The notes beneath the pieces were generated by a model. That model made no database searches and was not told the origin of the DNA. It saw only the letters and a program-made list of their open reading frames with translations. Shown here in pieces: positions 54,956-63,727 of a stretch of DNA of 64,000 nucleotides. Origin of the DNA: Acinetobacter chinensis (GTDB taxonomy: Bacteria; Pseudomonadota; Gammaproteobacteria; Pseudomonadales; Moraxellaceae); the NCBI RefSeq assembly GCF_002165375.2, contig NZ_CP032134.1:2480001-2544000 (forward strand). The letters are read 5' to 3'. Positions within the stretch are counted from its first letter, which is position 1, and the number at the start of each line of letters is the position of its first letter. Both the position numbers and the translations under genes were made by a program.

Positions 54956-55117
54956 ATGAAGGTATATCTGATTTCTCTGGCAGTTGGACTGCTTGTCGGC
55001 ATTTTATATTCAATGCTGAATGTAAAATCTCCTGCTCCGCCCATGGTCGCATTACTCGGTTTACTGGGAATCGTCGTTGGTGAACAGCTTATTCCATGGA
55101 TCAAAAACCTGATTTAA
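54956..55117 (+). CDS. XapX-domain small membrane protein, 53 aa
   Basis: The short gene encodes two membrane helices (MKVYLISLAVGLLVGILYSML and PMVALLGLLGIVVGEQL) joined by NVKSPAPP, matching the XapX domain family of about 50-55 residues. AGGA lies six bases before the ATG. Members are common beside amidohydrolase, isochorismatase-like and DUF1275 genes, as here. Function is unknown; a small transporter subunit or membrane-protein partner is possible. Confidence 0.85.
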   Translation: MKVYLISLAVGLLVGILYSMLNVKSPAPPMVALLGLLGIVVGEQLIPWIKNLI

Positions 55118-55201
55118 GCACTGAATAAAAAGAACGGATCAACCCTGTTTTGCCTTAGGCAATCCATAAAAACATCTCTCATCATCACGGATTATCCAGC
55201 A

Positions 55202-55879
55202 ATGCGTTTCAATTTAACCAAAATTTTAAGCTTCAATGCAGGCTATGTAGATACTGCAAGTTTCCTTGCAATGCATGGACTTTTTGCAGCACATGTGACG
55301 GGTAACTTTGTGACTTTAGGAGCAGCACTGGTCAATGACAGCCCAACCGGTGCCTTTGCCAAACTGTTTGCCTTGCCCATGTTCTGTCTGATGGTGCTCC
55401 TGACCCGATTGATTGATTTACGTCTTGTTCAGGCTCATAAAAGTTCTTATGAATTTCTGCTGATTTCCAAAATTATTCTGTTCAGCCTTGCCGCTGTTTT
55501 ATCTGTTTTTTATTTGCCGTTCCCACAAACAGATACCTGGCCCAGTTTTATTGTGGGTATGTTACTGGTCAGCGCGATGGCGATTCAGAATGCCATGCAT
55601 CGGCTGCACTGGGTCAAAGAATCTCCGACAACCGTCATGACAGGTTCAACCACCCAGCTCATGCTTGATGTTGCAGATCTGCTCCGCAAACCCGATACAG
55701 AGAAAAAAGTACAGATTACTGCCCGTATTCAAAATATTTTACCGACCATGTTCTGTTTTGCGCTGGGTTGTGCCATTGCTGCACTGGTCTATCACTTTGC
55801 TTTACTGTGGATATTTATTATTCCACCCGTACTGACCGTACTCGCTTATCTGAAAAAAGAAGATTATAAAAAAGCCTGA
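55202..55879 (+). CDS. DUF1275 (YoaK) family membrane protein, copy 1
   Basis: The 225-residue polytopic protein has about six hydrophobic segments and the DUF1275 motifs NAGYVDTASFLAMHGLFAAHVTGN near the start and QNAMHRLHW...TTVMTGSTTQLMLD in the middle. The family (E. coli YoaK) is of unknown function, presumed transporter. It starts 84 bases after XapX and is followed 43 bases later by a second copy. A stop-overlapping hairpin (AGCCTGA/TCAGGCT) lies between them. Confidence 0.85.
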   Translation: MRFNLTKILSFNAGYVDTASFLAMHGLFAAHVTGNFVTLGAALVNDSPTGAFAKLFALPMFCLMVLLTRLIDLRLVQAHKSSYEFLLISKIILFSLAAVLSVFYLPFPQTDTWPSFIVGMLLVSAMAIQNAMHRLHWVKESPTTVMTGSTTQLMLDVADLLRKPDTEKKVQITARIQNILPTMFCFALGCAIAALVYHFALLWIFIIPPVLTVLAYLKKEDYKKA

Positions 55880-55922
55880 TGGTCAGGCTGTGTGTTCATA
55901 TTAAAATGATCAGGAAATAGAA

Positions 55923-56630
55923 ATGTCTGAAACTTCATCACAAAATCCAGCGTTCTGGAAAGACTGCCGTGACCCGATTATTCTGACCGTGGTCGGTGGT
56001 GCTATTGATACCATTGGTTTTATTGCTTTATTCGGTTTTTTTACGGCTCATGTCACAGGTAACCTGGTGCTGGCAGGCGCAGCATGGGTCAAAGGCGGTG
56101 CAGGTATATGGATTAAACTTGCAGCCATTCCACTGTTTATTATGACGGTTGCCCTCACTAAATTTCTGATTGACCACAGTTCAGCGAAACATAAAACTCT
56201 GACTTATCTGTTTATTGCTGAAGCTCTGTTTTTAACGGCTTTTATGGCAGCGGGTCTGTTTTTTGAACCATTCAAAGATGCAGATAATATTGGTGTTGCC
56301 ATCACTGGTGGACTGGGACTGATTGCACTGGCGATACGTAATACATCCAGTAAAACCCTGATTAAACACATCAGTCCAAGCACCATGATGACAGGCAACA
56401 CCACTCAACTGGGCATTGATTTATCACATTATGTGCGACACCGTTCAGCTGAACATAAAAAAGCACTGATCAAAAGTTTAAGCATCGTGCTGGGTTTTGT
56501 ATTCGGTGCATTTGCAGGCGCTTATTTATATGTACAGCTGGATTTCTGGAGCGTGGCATTCTTTATTATTCCAGTTTTATATCTGGCATTCCTCGCTTCT
56601 CAGCAGCGTTTTAAAACACCCGAAAAATAA
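55923..56630 (+). CDS. DUF1275 (YoaK) family membrane protein, copy 2
   Basis: The 235-residue protein has the same layout as copy 1: GGAIDTIGFIALFGFFTAHVTGN in the first half and RNTSSKTLIKHISPSTMMTGNTTQLGID in the second, with about six membrane segments. The two copies are clearly diverged, so they are old paralogues rather than a recent duplication. They could form a heteromer. It is the last gene of the rightward run from 52175; no clear terminator was seen after it. Confidence 0.85.
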   Translation: MSETSSQNPAFWKDCRDPIILTVVGGAIDTIGFIALFGFFTAHVTGNLVLAGAAWVKGGAGIWIKLAAIPLFIMTVALTKFLIDHSSAKHKTLTYLFIAEALFLTAFMAAGLFFEPFKDADNIGVAITGGLGLIALAIRNTSSKTLIKHISPSTMMTGNTTQLGIDLSHYVRHRSAEHKKALIKSLSIVLGFVFGAFAGAYLYVQLDFWSVAFFIIPVLYLAFLASQQRFKTPEK

Positions 56631-56841
56631 GTATTGTTCTTTATTTTCATAATAATCATTTAAAACAGAAATCAGATCCTGATGTAAATGACACAGGATC
56701 TGGAGTGAAAGTTAATTCATCACAGTTTGATACAGACTAAAAATACCCGTGGATTTTGCATAAATAACAACAACAAATGACAGAGAATAGATTCATGACA
56801 TGCTGGTTCAGGGGTGTTTTTACCCCCTTATTAACGATCAC

Positions 56842-58728
56842 TTAGAAATAGTGATAAAAACCAATACCGTATTTCATCCAGTCCAGATCATTCTGCTGCT
56901 GATACTCCCAGTTCAGACTGATGGAGTTCTGCTGATTCAGAGAATACTGTACCGTGCTGTTCAGCCGTAGATTCCATTGATGTGAATCTTCCCAGTAAGG
57001 CAGTTCCACCTGAATCAAGCTGTTCACTTTATCCGTCCATATATTCTGACAACCTGCCGTTGGTCCCATTCCGACACGCCAGCCATTATCAAGAGCCTTA
57101 CCTGCCTGAGCATAATTCTGTATCTGTGCATAACACAGATGTTTACGCGACTGCGTTGCCAGTGTGCTTCCCATCTGAGCTTTGAAACTGAACACACCAT
57201 GCTGTTCATTCTCACTGAATACGCCCTTGTGAACAGCTTCCTGTTGCCAGCCCAGATTAAAGCCCCAGCTCAATGGTGTTTTAAATGGTGTCACAGGGTT
57301 ATAGGAGTTGACCGAAAGAAAGTCAAAATGATTCAGCTTCAAACGGTCGTCACGGTACTGCACCGAACCATCCCAGAACATCAGCTGAGTTCCTGTTCTG
57401 AAGCCCCCCTGAGGATCTCTCAGATCATGATATGTCTGTCTGTGTCCAAGCTGAATGAATTTATCCCCCTGGACTTCACCTGCCTGAACAGAAAAATTTC
57501 GGGCATGATGCGACTGAACCGGATTTGTCTTTGGCTGCTCTGGTGCGCTGCGCTGCTTTTCAATATCAATCCGACTACGTAAACCCAGCAACTGCCTGAA
57601 CCGGGGCTGAGCAAAGCTTTCATCCACCTGTCTGGAGGTAAATTTAAGATATAAATCGTCATAAGCCATTTCAAGGATTTTTGCCTGCTCACTGGAGGTA
57701 TATTTTTCCAGGTGCGATGACATCTTCCCTGGTTCTGCATAGGCAACTGTATGTGCTTCTTTGGCGAGTCGTTTCCCATGCTGTGCTGCCTGAGAAAGTA
57801 ACTGTGTTTCCAGTGCAGGACGATAGACCGTTTCTGTAACCAGATCCTGCTGAGCAATGGATTTGAGCGTTTCCACAGGGATTGCAGCGACACTGAACTG
57901 ATCTTTCAGATTCAGTTCTGGACGCACCAGATCAATCAGTCCGAGTAAACGATAAGCACAGTTATCACTGACAAAATAATAAGGAAAGCTGACTTTCTGC
58001 ATCTCCCAGATATGCTCCACCAGCATACGGGTTTCTTCAGGAGTCAGATTCAGCTCATATTCCCACAGGTCACGGCTTTCAAAGTCACCATATTCTTTGA
58101 CCTTACGGTAATACGGCATCAGGGAATACTCCCCTGGGTACTGCCCTATCAGACCTTTCCAGGCATAGGACCAATTGTCATTACCATTGACTGTCGCTGC
58201 ATAATTGACAGCGTAAGACACCAGATTTAACTGTTTCTGATCTTTAGGATCAAGTCTTAACAGGGTATGTCCAAACATGGAGCTGGGATTGCCCATAAAG
58301 TCTGTTGCATAGATCAGGGTCGCTTTATGCGGTTTGATCTGACCGATCCAGCGATCAAACTCAGGACAGGCTACATCGGGCAGTTTATCTGCAGGAATAC
58401 TGAGCTGTCTGATCAACCAGTTGCTTCTTGCCGGAAATCTGCAGCGCACAGACTGATCAGGTGAAGCCTGTGCAAACAGCTCTTCAATATTTGCCATTAA
58501 TTCCTGTTTTTGCTGGGTCTTTCCATTTTTCGACTGGAAATAACCTGAATAACTGACATCACTTTCTCCCCGATCATTCAGATACATCAGCCTTTTCCAG
58601 GTAATATCCTGTTCAAGATTTTTATGCTGTGCCTGCTGCTGATAGTGCTGAACAATACTCTCAGAGGAGTGTTCAGTTGCTGCAACAGTCATGGAGATCA
58701 GAGAAAAAAACAAGGCGGTAAATTTCAT
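56842..58728 (-). CDS. DUF4105 (Lnb-like) exported protein with C-terminal barrel
   Basis: The 628-residue protein has a signal peptide (MKFTALFFSLISMTVAATEH). The DUF4105 domain (~130-290) contains IYATDFMGNPSSMFGHTLLRLD and FPYYFVSDNCAYRLLGLID; the His and Cys in these segments match the catalytic pattern of Lnb/NlpC-P60-like enzymes. The C-terminal ~220 residues are beta-rich and end LDWMKYGIGFYHYF, an outer-membrane insertion-type terminus. The protein is therefore probably outer-membrane-bound with a periplasmic acyl- or amidase-like domain. Lipoprotein modification has been shown for Lnb relatives but not for this group, as far as I know. The DUF3015 gene lies upstream on the same strand but is separated from it by a terminator. 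Confidence 0.8.
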   Translation of the reverse strand: MKFTALFFSLISMTVAATEHSSESIVQHYQQQAQHKNLEQDITWKRLMYLNDRGESDVSYSGYFQSKNGKTQQKQELMANIEELFAQASPDQSVRCRFPARSNWLIRQLSIPADKLPDVACPEFDRWIGQIKPHKATLIYATDFMGNPSSMFGHTLLRLDPKDQKQLNLVSYAVNYAATVNGNDNWSYAWKGLIGQYPGEYSLMPYYRKVKEYGDFESRDLWEYELNLTPEETRMLVEHIWEMQKVSFPYYFVSDNCAYRLLGLIDLVRPELNLKDQFSVAAIPVETLKSIAQQDLVTETVYRPALETQLLSQAAQHGKRLAKEAHTVAYAEPGKMSSHLEKYTSSEQAKILEMAYDDLYLKFTSRQVDESFAQPRFRQLLGLRSRIDIEKQRSAPEQPKTNPVQSHHARNFSVQAGEVQGDKFIQLGHRQTYHDLRDPQGGFRTGTQLMFWDGSVQYRDDRLKLNHFDFLSVNSYNPVTPFKTPLSWGFNLGWQQEAVHKGVFSENEQHGVFSFKAQMGSTLATQSRKHLCYAQIQNYAQAGKALDNGWRVGMGPTAGCQNIWTDKVNSLIQVELPYWEDSHQWNLRLNSTVQYSLNQQNSISLNWEYQQQNDLDWMKYGIGFYHYF

Positions 58729-58780
58729 TCAGCTCTGGCGCTTTCTTTATTATGACTTTATAGAATATGGATTTTTTAAT

Positions 58781-58813
58781 AAGAAAAACCCTGCCAGTAT
58801 GACAGGGTTTTTC
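58781..58813 (-). terminator. Terminator of the DUF3015 gene
   Basis: GAAAAACCCTG pairs with CAGGGTTTTTC, extended by CA/TG pairs near a three-base loop, with T residues on the minus-strand side. Confidence 0.85.
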
Positions 58814-58823
58814 TCACTTACAA

Positions 58824-59294
58824 TTAAACGTAAGCTTTTAATACTTCATCATTTGCCATTACAGTCTGAAGACTTGCAAGAACCTGTAATGAGTTCTGAT
58901 TTTCAACAGAATAGATTTCTGAGAAATTCTGTTTAGAAACAGCGAAGAAACGTGCTTTATCTTCAGATTTGATGCTCATCAGTTCTGCAAGAACATTCAG
59001 GCTTTCACCCTGACCTACAGCCATATCACGAGCAAGTGATTCTGAGTTTTCATTTGTGAATGTTACAACCTGTGCAGTAACCGTACCACCTTTACCACAA
59101 CCTAAAGTACCGAAAGTAATACCCAGCAGCTGGTTAGTAAAAATACCGTTTGTTGTTGCAGCAAGGATTTTAGGAATTACACCTTTCTGTCCTGCCCAAA
59201 CCTGTGTACCCACACCACAACCTACATCTTTATCTGCAAATGCAGCTGTAGAACCTACTGCCAAAACAGCAGCCAATGCCAGTTTCTTTAACAT
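58824..59294 (-). CDS. DUF3015 exported protein
   Basis: The 156-residue protein has a signal peptide (LAAVLAVGSTAAFA), a GCGVGTQVWAGQKGVIPKIL segment and TNQLLGITFGTLGCGKGG, which identify DUF3015. Two cysteines (VGCGVG and TLGCGKG) probably form a disulfide. The rest is helical. Highly biased codon use suggests strong expression. It is likely periplasmic. DUF3015 and DUF4105 genes being neighbours suggests related envelope roles; this is inference. Confidence 0.85.
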   Translation of the reverse strand: MLKKLALAAVLAVGSTAAFADKDVGCGVGTQVWAGQKGVIPKILAATTNGIFTNQLLGITFGTLGCGKGGTVTAQVVTFTNENSESLARDMAVGQGESLNVLAELMSIKSEDKARFFAVSKQNFSEIYSVENQNSLQVLASLQTVMANDEVLKAYV

Positions 59295-59434
59295 AAACTT
59301 CTCCAGAATTTTTTTCAGTGTTTCTAGTTTTTCATTGTGTAAATATTATTACACGCTTTTAATGTAGCGTTATCAATACAGGAACGCAAAACAAATTATT
59401 ACAGATATTCATATTTAAAATTAAACAGCTGAAT

Positions 59435-60235
59435 TTATTTGTCTTTTAATTTCCATTGACCATTCTCTGAGCGTATTCCAAGTATTTTTAAGACTAAAAC
59501 CAGACTCAGCAGTAAAAGTAAATACCAGGAACCCAGTTTCCCCCAGCCAACCATATGCCAGGCATCCACCTGACTTGGATAAAGCCAGATTTTATAGAAC
59601 GTACTGATATTTTCTGCAACCCAGATAATAAATGCCAGCAGGATCAGGACAGGTAACATAGGTAATGCAAACTGATGATGTTTTAATTCAAACCTGATGC
59701 GGGTTTTCCAGAAAATAATGATGCTCCACAGAAAAAGTAGATTTCGGAAATCCGGTATAAAAAACTTACTCATAAAATTCATATAAGAAAGTACTGCAAG
59801 GCAGAGCATATTGGCAAAACCAGGCAGTTTCTCAAATGAAACGTGATACAGACGCAGTGAACGGGCAAAAAAACTGCCGACTGCTGAATACATAAATCCC
59901 GCAAATAACGGCACCGTCATAATTTTAAACACGGCGGGCTGAGGATATTGCCAGGAAGCAATCTGAGGATGCGTCAGAAAAACTTCCATCACCATTGCCA
60001 TAAGATGAAACAGTGCAATAACTTTAGCTTCAGCCCATGACTCCAGTTTCAGATACAGCAGACAGACCTGAATAATCAGAGCATAGAACAGCAGAAAGTC
60101 ATAACGGAAAAAGCCATAAACAGGATCACTGCCCATGGGTGCAGTCACCACAAAAGCAATCAGCAACAAAATACCAAATAAGGCAGCAAAAGCTGCCTTA
60201 TAGGAAAATTCAAAAATTGAAACGAACCAGGTCAT
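59435..60235 (-). CDS. DUF817-family membrane protein
   Basis: The 266-residue polytopic protein has about eight membrane segments and family motifs such as APMGSDPVYGFFRYDFLLFYALIIQ, HPQIASWQYPQPAVFKIMTVPLFAGFMYSAVGS and FIIWVAENISTFYKIWLYPSQ...GKLGSWYLL. DUF817 function is unknown. It begins nine bases after the hemE stop and is probably co-transcribed with it. No metabolic link to haem is implied by sequence. Confidence 0.85.
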   Translation of the reverse strand: MTWFVSIFEFSYKAAFAALFGILLLIAFVVTAPMGSDPVYGFFRYDFLLFYALIIQVCLLYLKLESWAEAKVIALFHLMAMVMEVFLTHPQIASWQYPQPAVFKIMTVPLFAGFMYSAVGSFFARSLRLYHVSFEKLPGFANMLCLAVLSYMNFMSKFFIPDFRNLLFLWSIIIFWKTRIRFELKHHQFALPMLPVLILLAFIIWVAENISTFYKIWLYPSQVDAWHMVGWGKLGSWYLLLLLSLVLVLKILGIRSENGQWKLKDK

Positions 60236-60244
60236 TAATACTGA

Positions 60245-61318
60245 TTAACCCAGATATTTCGCACTGTATTCATGCACTGTATCAATAAATGCTTTCGGAC
60301 GCGCAGGATCGACCCACTGAGTAATGCCATGACCTAAATTTGCGACATAACCCGTTTTTTCACCACTGGCATAGGCATCATCCAGCATGGCTCTGGTTGC
60401 TTTTTCAATGCTGGCTGCTGAACCATATAAAGTTGCAGGATCCAGGTTGCCTTGCAGTGCAGCACGTCCATTAACTGTCTGGCGTGCAACATTCAACTGC
60501 GTGGTCCAGTCCAGTCCAAATGCATCTGCACCGGTTGCAATCATTGGCTCAAGCCACTGACCGCCACCTTTGGTGAAGAGAATGACAGGTACTTTACGTC
60601 CTTCATTTTCACGTTTTAAACCTGCCACAATTTTCTGCATGTATTTCAGTGAAAATTCAAGATATTCACGATGCGCCAGTGCCCCACCCCAGCTGTCAAA
60701 AATCTGTACAGCCTGGGCACCTGCATCAATCTGTGCATTCAGATAATCAATCACAGCATCTGCAAGTCTGTCCATCAAAGCGTGCAACACTTCCGGCTGG
60801 GCATACATCATCTGTTTCGTGAAGCGGAAATCTTTACTCGAACCACCTTCAACCATATAGGTAGCCAGTGTCCATGGACTGCCTGAGAAGCCAATCAAAG
60901 GCACCTGACCACCCAAAGCAGAACGGATGGTGGAAACTGCATTCATAACATAAGCCAGGTCAGACTTTGCATTGAATGCAGGCAGATTTGCTACATCCTG
61001 CTCTGTACGGACTGTTTTATGAAATTTAGGTCCTTCGCCTGCTTCAAAATACAAGCCCAGACCCAGTGCATCAGGAACAGTCAGAATGTCAGAAAACAGA
61101 ATCGCTGCATCCAGTTCATAACGGCGCAATGGCTGTAAAGTCACTTCGCAGGCAAATTCAGTATTTTTGCACAGAGAAAGAAAATCACCGGCTTTTGCAC
61201 GGGTTTCACGATATTCAGGGAGATACCGTCCTGCCTGGCGCATCATCCATACTGGTGTTGTGTCTACAGGTTCACGCAGTAAAGCACGAAGAAAACGATC
61301 ATTTTTTAAGGCGGTCAT
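60245..61318 (-). CDS. hemE: Uroporphyrinogen decarboxylase
   Basis: The 357-residue cytosolic enzyme removes four carboxyl groups from uroporphyrinogen III to give coproporphyrinogen III in haem synthesis. Both signatures are present: PVWMMRQAGRYLPEYR near residue 23 and GFSGSPWTLATYMVEGG near residue 144, plus NLGHGITQWVDPARPKAF at the end. AGGAAAG precedes the ATG. It is first in a two-gene unit with the DUF817 gene. Confidence 0.96.
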   Translation of the reverse strand: MTALKNDRFLRALLREPVDTTPVWMMRQAGRYLPEYRETRAKAGDFLSLCKNTEFACEVTLQPLRRYELDAAILFSDILTVPDALGLGLYFEAGEGPKFHKTVRTEQDVANLPAFNAKSDLAYVMNAVSTIRSALGGQVPLIGFSGSPWTLATYMVEGGSSKDFRFTKQMMYAQPEVLHALMDRLADAVIDYLNAQIDAGAQAVQIFDSWGGALAHREYLEFSLKYMQKIVAGLKRENEGRKVPVILFTKGGGQWLEPMIATGADAFGLDWTTQLNVARQTVNGRAALQGNLDPATLYGSAASIEKATRAMLDDAYASGEKTGYVANLGHGITQWVDPARPKAFIDTVHEYSAKYLG

Positions 61319-61526
61319 TCACTTTCCTGACTTCAGTTTAATCTTTGGAATATCATAACAAAAAGTCTGACTTTTTAATAACTTCTCTCTGCATTCTGCA
61401 CTTTGTATAAAATAAATATAATAAATTCAGGATTTACACAAAACAAATACTGCAACACCATTTTATTTCTGCAATACTTGTCCAGTTTTTCACAATGTAA
61501 ATGAATAATTCTTAAGGTTGAATTTC

Positions 61527-62762
61527 ATGTTCGTTCGCACATTACTCGCAATGAGTTTAAGTTGCATTTTTGCCGGAACTGCATTTGCAGCCTCCACAGC
61601 TGAACAGCCATTAAATCCTAAAGTCGTTACGGATACAGCTATTGAGGATCCAATTGATCCTTTGGCAACAGGTGCATCTGCAGCAAAAGCAACATCTGAA
61701 GTCAGAATTTCCAAACAAGAACAACAGGATCTGAATAACGCATCCCAGACACTGCAGAACCTGCAGAATGCTGAAGATACAACAGCTGCAATCGGTGAAG
61801 CCCCTGCTTCATCTGCTCAGCCTTCGACCACAGTAAACAAAACACCAGCTGTAAAAGCATCATGGACACTGGATGGTCTGAACAATGCGCAATGGTATGA
61901 AAATATCGGCAAAGGTCAGTTCCCTGTTTATGCACGTGCGCACGTTATGCTGAACAATGCACATGCTTCTCCAGGTGCAATTGATGGTTCAAGCGGTAAA
62001 AATACACTGAAAGCAATTGCATCTTTCCAGCAGATCAATGGACTGAAAGCAACCGGTATTCTGACCCGTGAAACATGGGATGCACTGGTTGCAAATCAGG
62101 GATCAAAACCTGCATTTATTGAATATACGCTGACTGATGCGGACCTCAAAGGACCATACGCAGCTTCTATTCCGCATGATTATGCACTCCAGTCAAAAAT
62201 GAAAGGACTGTACTACACCCGCGTCACTGAAATGCTGGGTGAGAAGTTCCATATGGATGAAGAGTTCCTGAAAAAACTTAATCCAAAAGCAACATTCAAA
62301 AAAGCGGGTGAAAAAATCATTGTGGCCAATATCCGCAATGAAGTTCCAGAAGATATTCACCTGATTGTTGCTCACAAAGGTGCAAAACAACTTTATCTGT
62401 TCAACAGCCGTAATCAGATGATCGGTTCATTCCCTGCAACCATCGGCAGTTCTGATACTCCGTCGCCAACAGGAACATATAAAGTGACGGGTGTAGCTCC
62501 AAACCCTTGGTACAGCTACTCTCCAAGTAACTTTGTACAGGGTAAGAACCTGAAACCTCTTTCTTTACCACCTGGTCCTAACGGTCCTGTCGGTAATATC
62601 TGGATTGGTCTGAGTAAAAAGTCGTTTGGTATTCACGGGACACCAAATCCATCTGCCATTTCAAAAACAGCATCACACGGCTGTATCCGTCTGACCAACT
62701 GGGATGCCAATGATCTGGGTAAAAAAGTAAAAGCAGGCGTAACTGTAAAATTCCTTGAATAA
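61527..62762 (+). CDS. L,D-transpeptidase with peptidoglycan-binding domain
   Basis: From the ATG at 61527 (AAGG nine bases upstream) the protein has 411 residues. It has a signal peptide (SLSCIFAGTAFA), a low-complexity Ala/Ser/Thr/Gln linker (~22-110), a PG_binding_1-like domain (~120-200, VMLNNAHASPGAIDGSSGKNT), and a YkuD catalytic domain with GIHGTPNPSAIS and SHGCIRLTNWD, the Cys being about residue 385. It forms 3-3 cross-links or attaches groups to peptidoglycan meso-diaminopimelate in the periplasm. It could correspond to the Acinetobacter LdtJ type; this was not checked. Divergent from hemE; own terminator. Confidence 0.9.
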   Translation: MFVRTLLAMSLSCIFAGTAFAASTAEQPLNPKVVTDTAIEDPIDPLATGASAAKATSEVRISKQEQQDLNNASQTLQNLQNAEDTTAAIGEAPASSAQPSTTVNKTPAVKASWTLDGLNNAQWYENIGKGQFPVYARAHVMLNNAHASPGAIDGSSGKNTLKAIASFQQINGLKATGILTRETWDALVANQGSKPAFIEYTLTDADLKGPYAASIPHDYALQSKMKGLYYTRVTEMLGEKFHMDEEFLKKLNPKATFKKAGEKIIVANIRNEVPEDIHLIVAHKGAKQLYLFNSRNQMIGSFPATIGSSDTPSPTGTYKVTGVAPNPWYSYSPSNFVQGKNLKPLSLPPGPNGPVGNIWIGLSKKSFGIHGTPNPSAISKTASHGCIRLTNWDANDLGKKVKAGVTVKFLE

Positions 62763-62781
62763 TCAGTCAGCTCTCTGAATG

Positions 62782-62808
62782 AAAAAGCCTGCATATGCAG
62801 GCTTTTTT
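62782..62808 (+). terminator. Terminator of the L,D-transpeptidase gene
   Basis: AAAAAGCCTGCA pairs with TGCAGGCTTTTT around a two-base centre, followed by T residues. Confidence 0.88.
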
Positions 62809-62951
62809 TATGACTGTAATTTTCTATGATCTGTATATTTTTCTCTATCTGTTTCAAATATAGAACGACATGTTGCTTTTTTCCTGTTCTTCCAGCCTGA
62901 CTCAACCTATTAAAATAAGCTCAAGTTAAAAATAAATATATGGAGTTGGCT

Positions 62952-63641
62952 ATGACAACTTATCTACATCACAGTGAAGACCGCGGTCACGTAAAAATGG
63001 GATGGCTGGATACTAAGCACAGTTTCTCATTTGGCAGCTGGTACAACCCTAAATTTATGGGTGTCGGTTCTTTACGTGTCATTAATGATGACACAATTGC
63101 TGCACATAATGGCTTTGGCACTCACTCGCATGACAATATGGAAATTCTGACCTGTGTGCTTTCAGGAACAATTTCCCATAAAGACAGCATGGGGAATGAA
63201 CGTCATATTACAGCAGGTGAATGGCAGCTGATGAGTGCCGGTACAGGTGTACAGCACAGTGAAATCAACAACGGCGATATTCCTGTGCATATGCTTCAGA
63301 TCTGGATTATTCCAAATGAACAGAATGCAGAACCGAATTATCAGCAGATCATGCGTGACCCAAAACAGAATCCAAACGAATGGAATCTGATTGTCGGTCC
63401 TGATGCAAATGCGCCTATGCATATCCGCCAGAATGCTGAAGTGAAAGCCGCTTATCTTGAAAAAGGTCACAGTCTGGAAGTAAAAGCAACTCAGCAGTTT
63501 AACTATGTCCATGTGATTGAAGGTGAAATTGACATTGCAGGTCAGACGGTTAAAGCAGGTGATGCATTATTGTTTGATGATGTTTCCACACTGACTGCAA
63601 ATGCAGACAGCCAGTTCATCTGGTTCGATCTGACCCGATAA
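62952..63641 (+). CDS. Pirin-family protein, YhhW-like
   Basis: The 230-residue bicupin protein has the pirin motifs DTKHSFSFGSWYNPKFMGVGSLRVINDD and FGTHSHDNMEILTCVLSG, with metal ligands His-His-His and a Glu (GTGVQHSEINNG). E. coli YhhW of this type has quercetin 2,3-dioxygenase activity in vitro; the natural role is unclear. The ATG at 62952 has GGAG six bases upstream and is preferred to the ATG at 62940. It is monocistronic with a bidirectional terminator shared with the next gene. Confidence 0.9.
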   Translation: MTTYLHHSEDRGHVKMGWLDTKHSFSFGSWYNPKFMGVGSLRVINDDTIAAHNGFGTHSHDNMEILTCVLSGTISHKDSMGNERHITAGEWQLMSAGTGVQHSEINNGDIPVHMLQIWIIPNEQNAEPNYQQIMRDPKQNPNEWNLIVGPDANAPMHIRQNAEVKAAYLEKGHSLEVKATQQFNYVHVIEGEIDIAGQTVKAGDALLFDDVSTLTANADSQFIWFDLTR

Positions 63642-63654
63642 AACAACGTGCTGT

Positions 63655-63687
63655 AAAAAAAGCCCTGACTGATGTCAGGGCTTTTTT
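63655..63687. terminator. Bidirectional terminator between pirin and autotransporter genes
   Basis: AAAAAAGCCCTGAC pairs with GTCAGGGCTTTTTT across a four-base loop, giving a T run on either strand. Confidence 0.9.
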
Positions 63688-63727
63688 ATGAATATCTGAT
63701 CTGTATATTTCAGACTTTGCTCAGATA

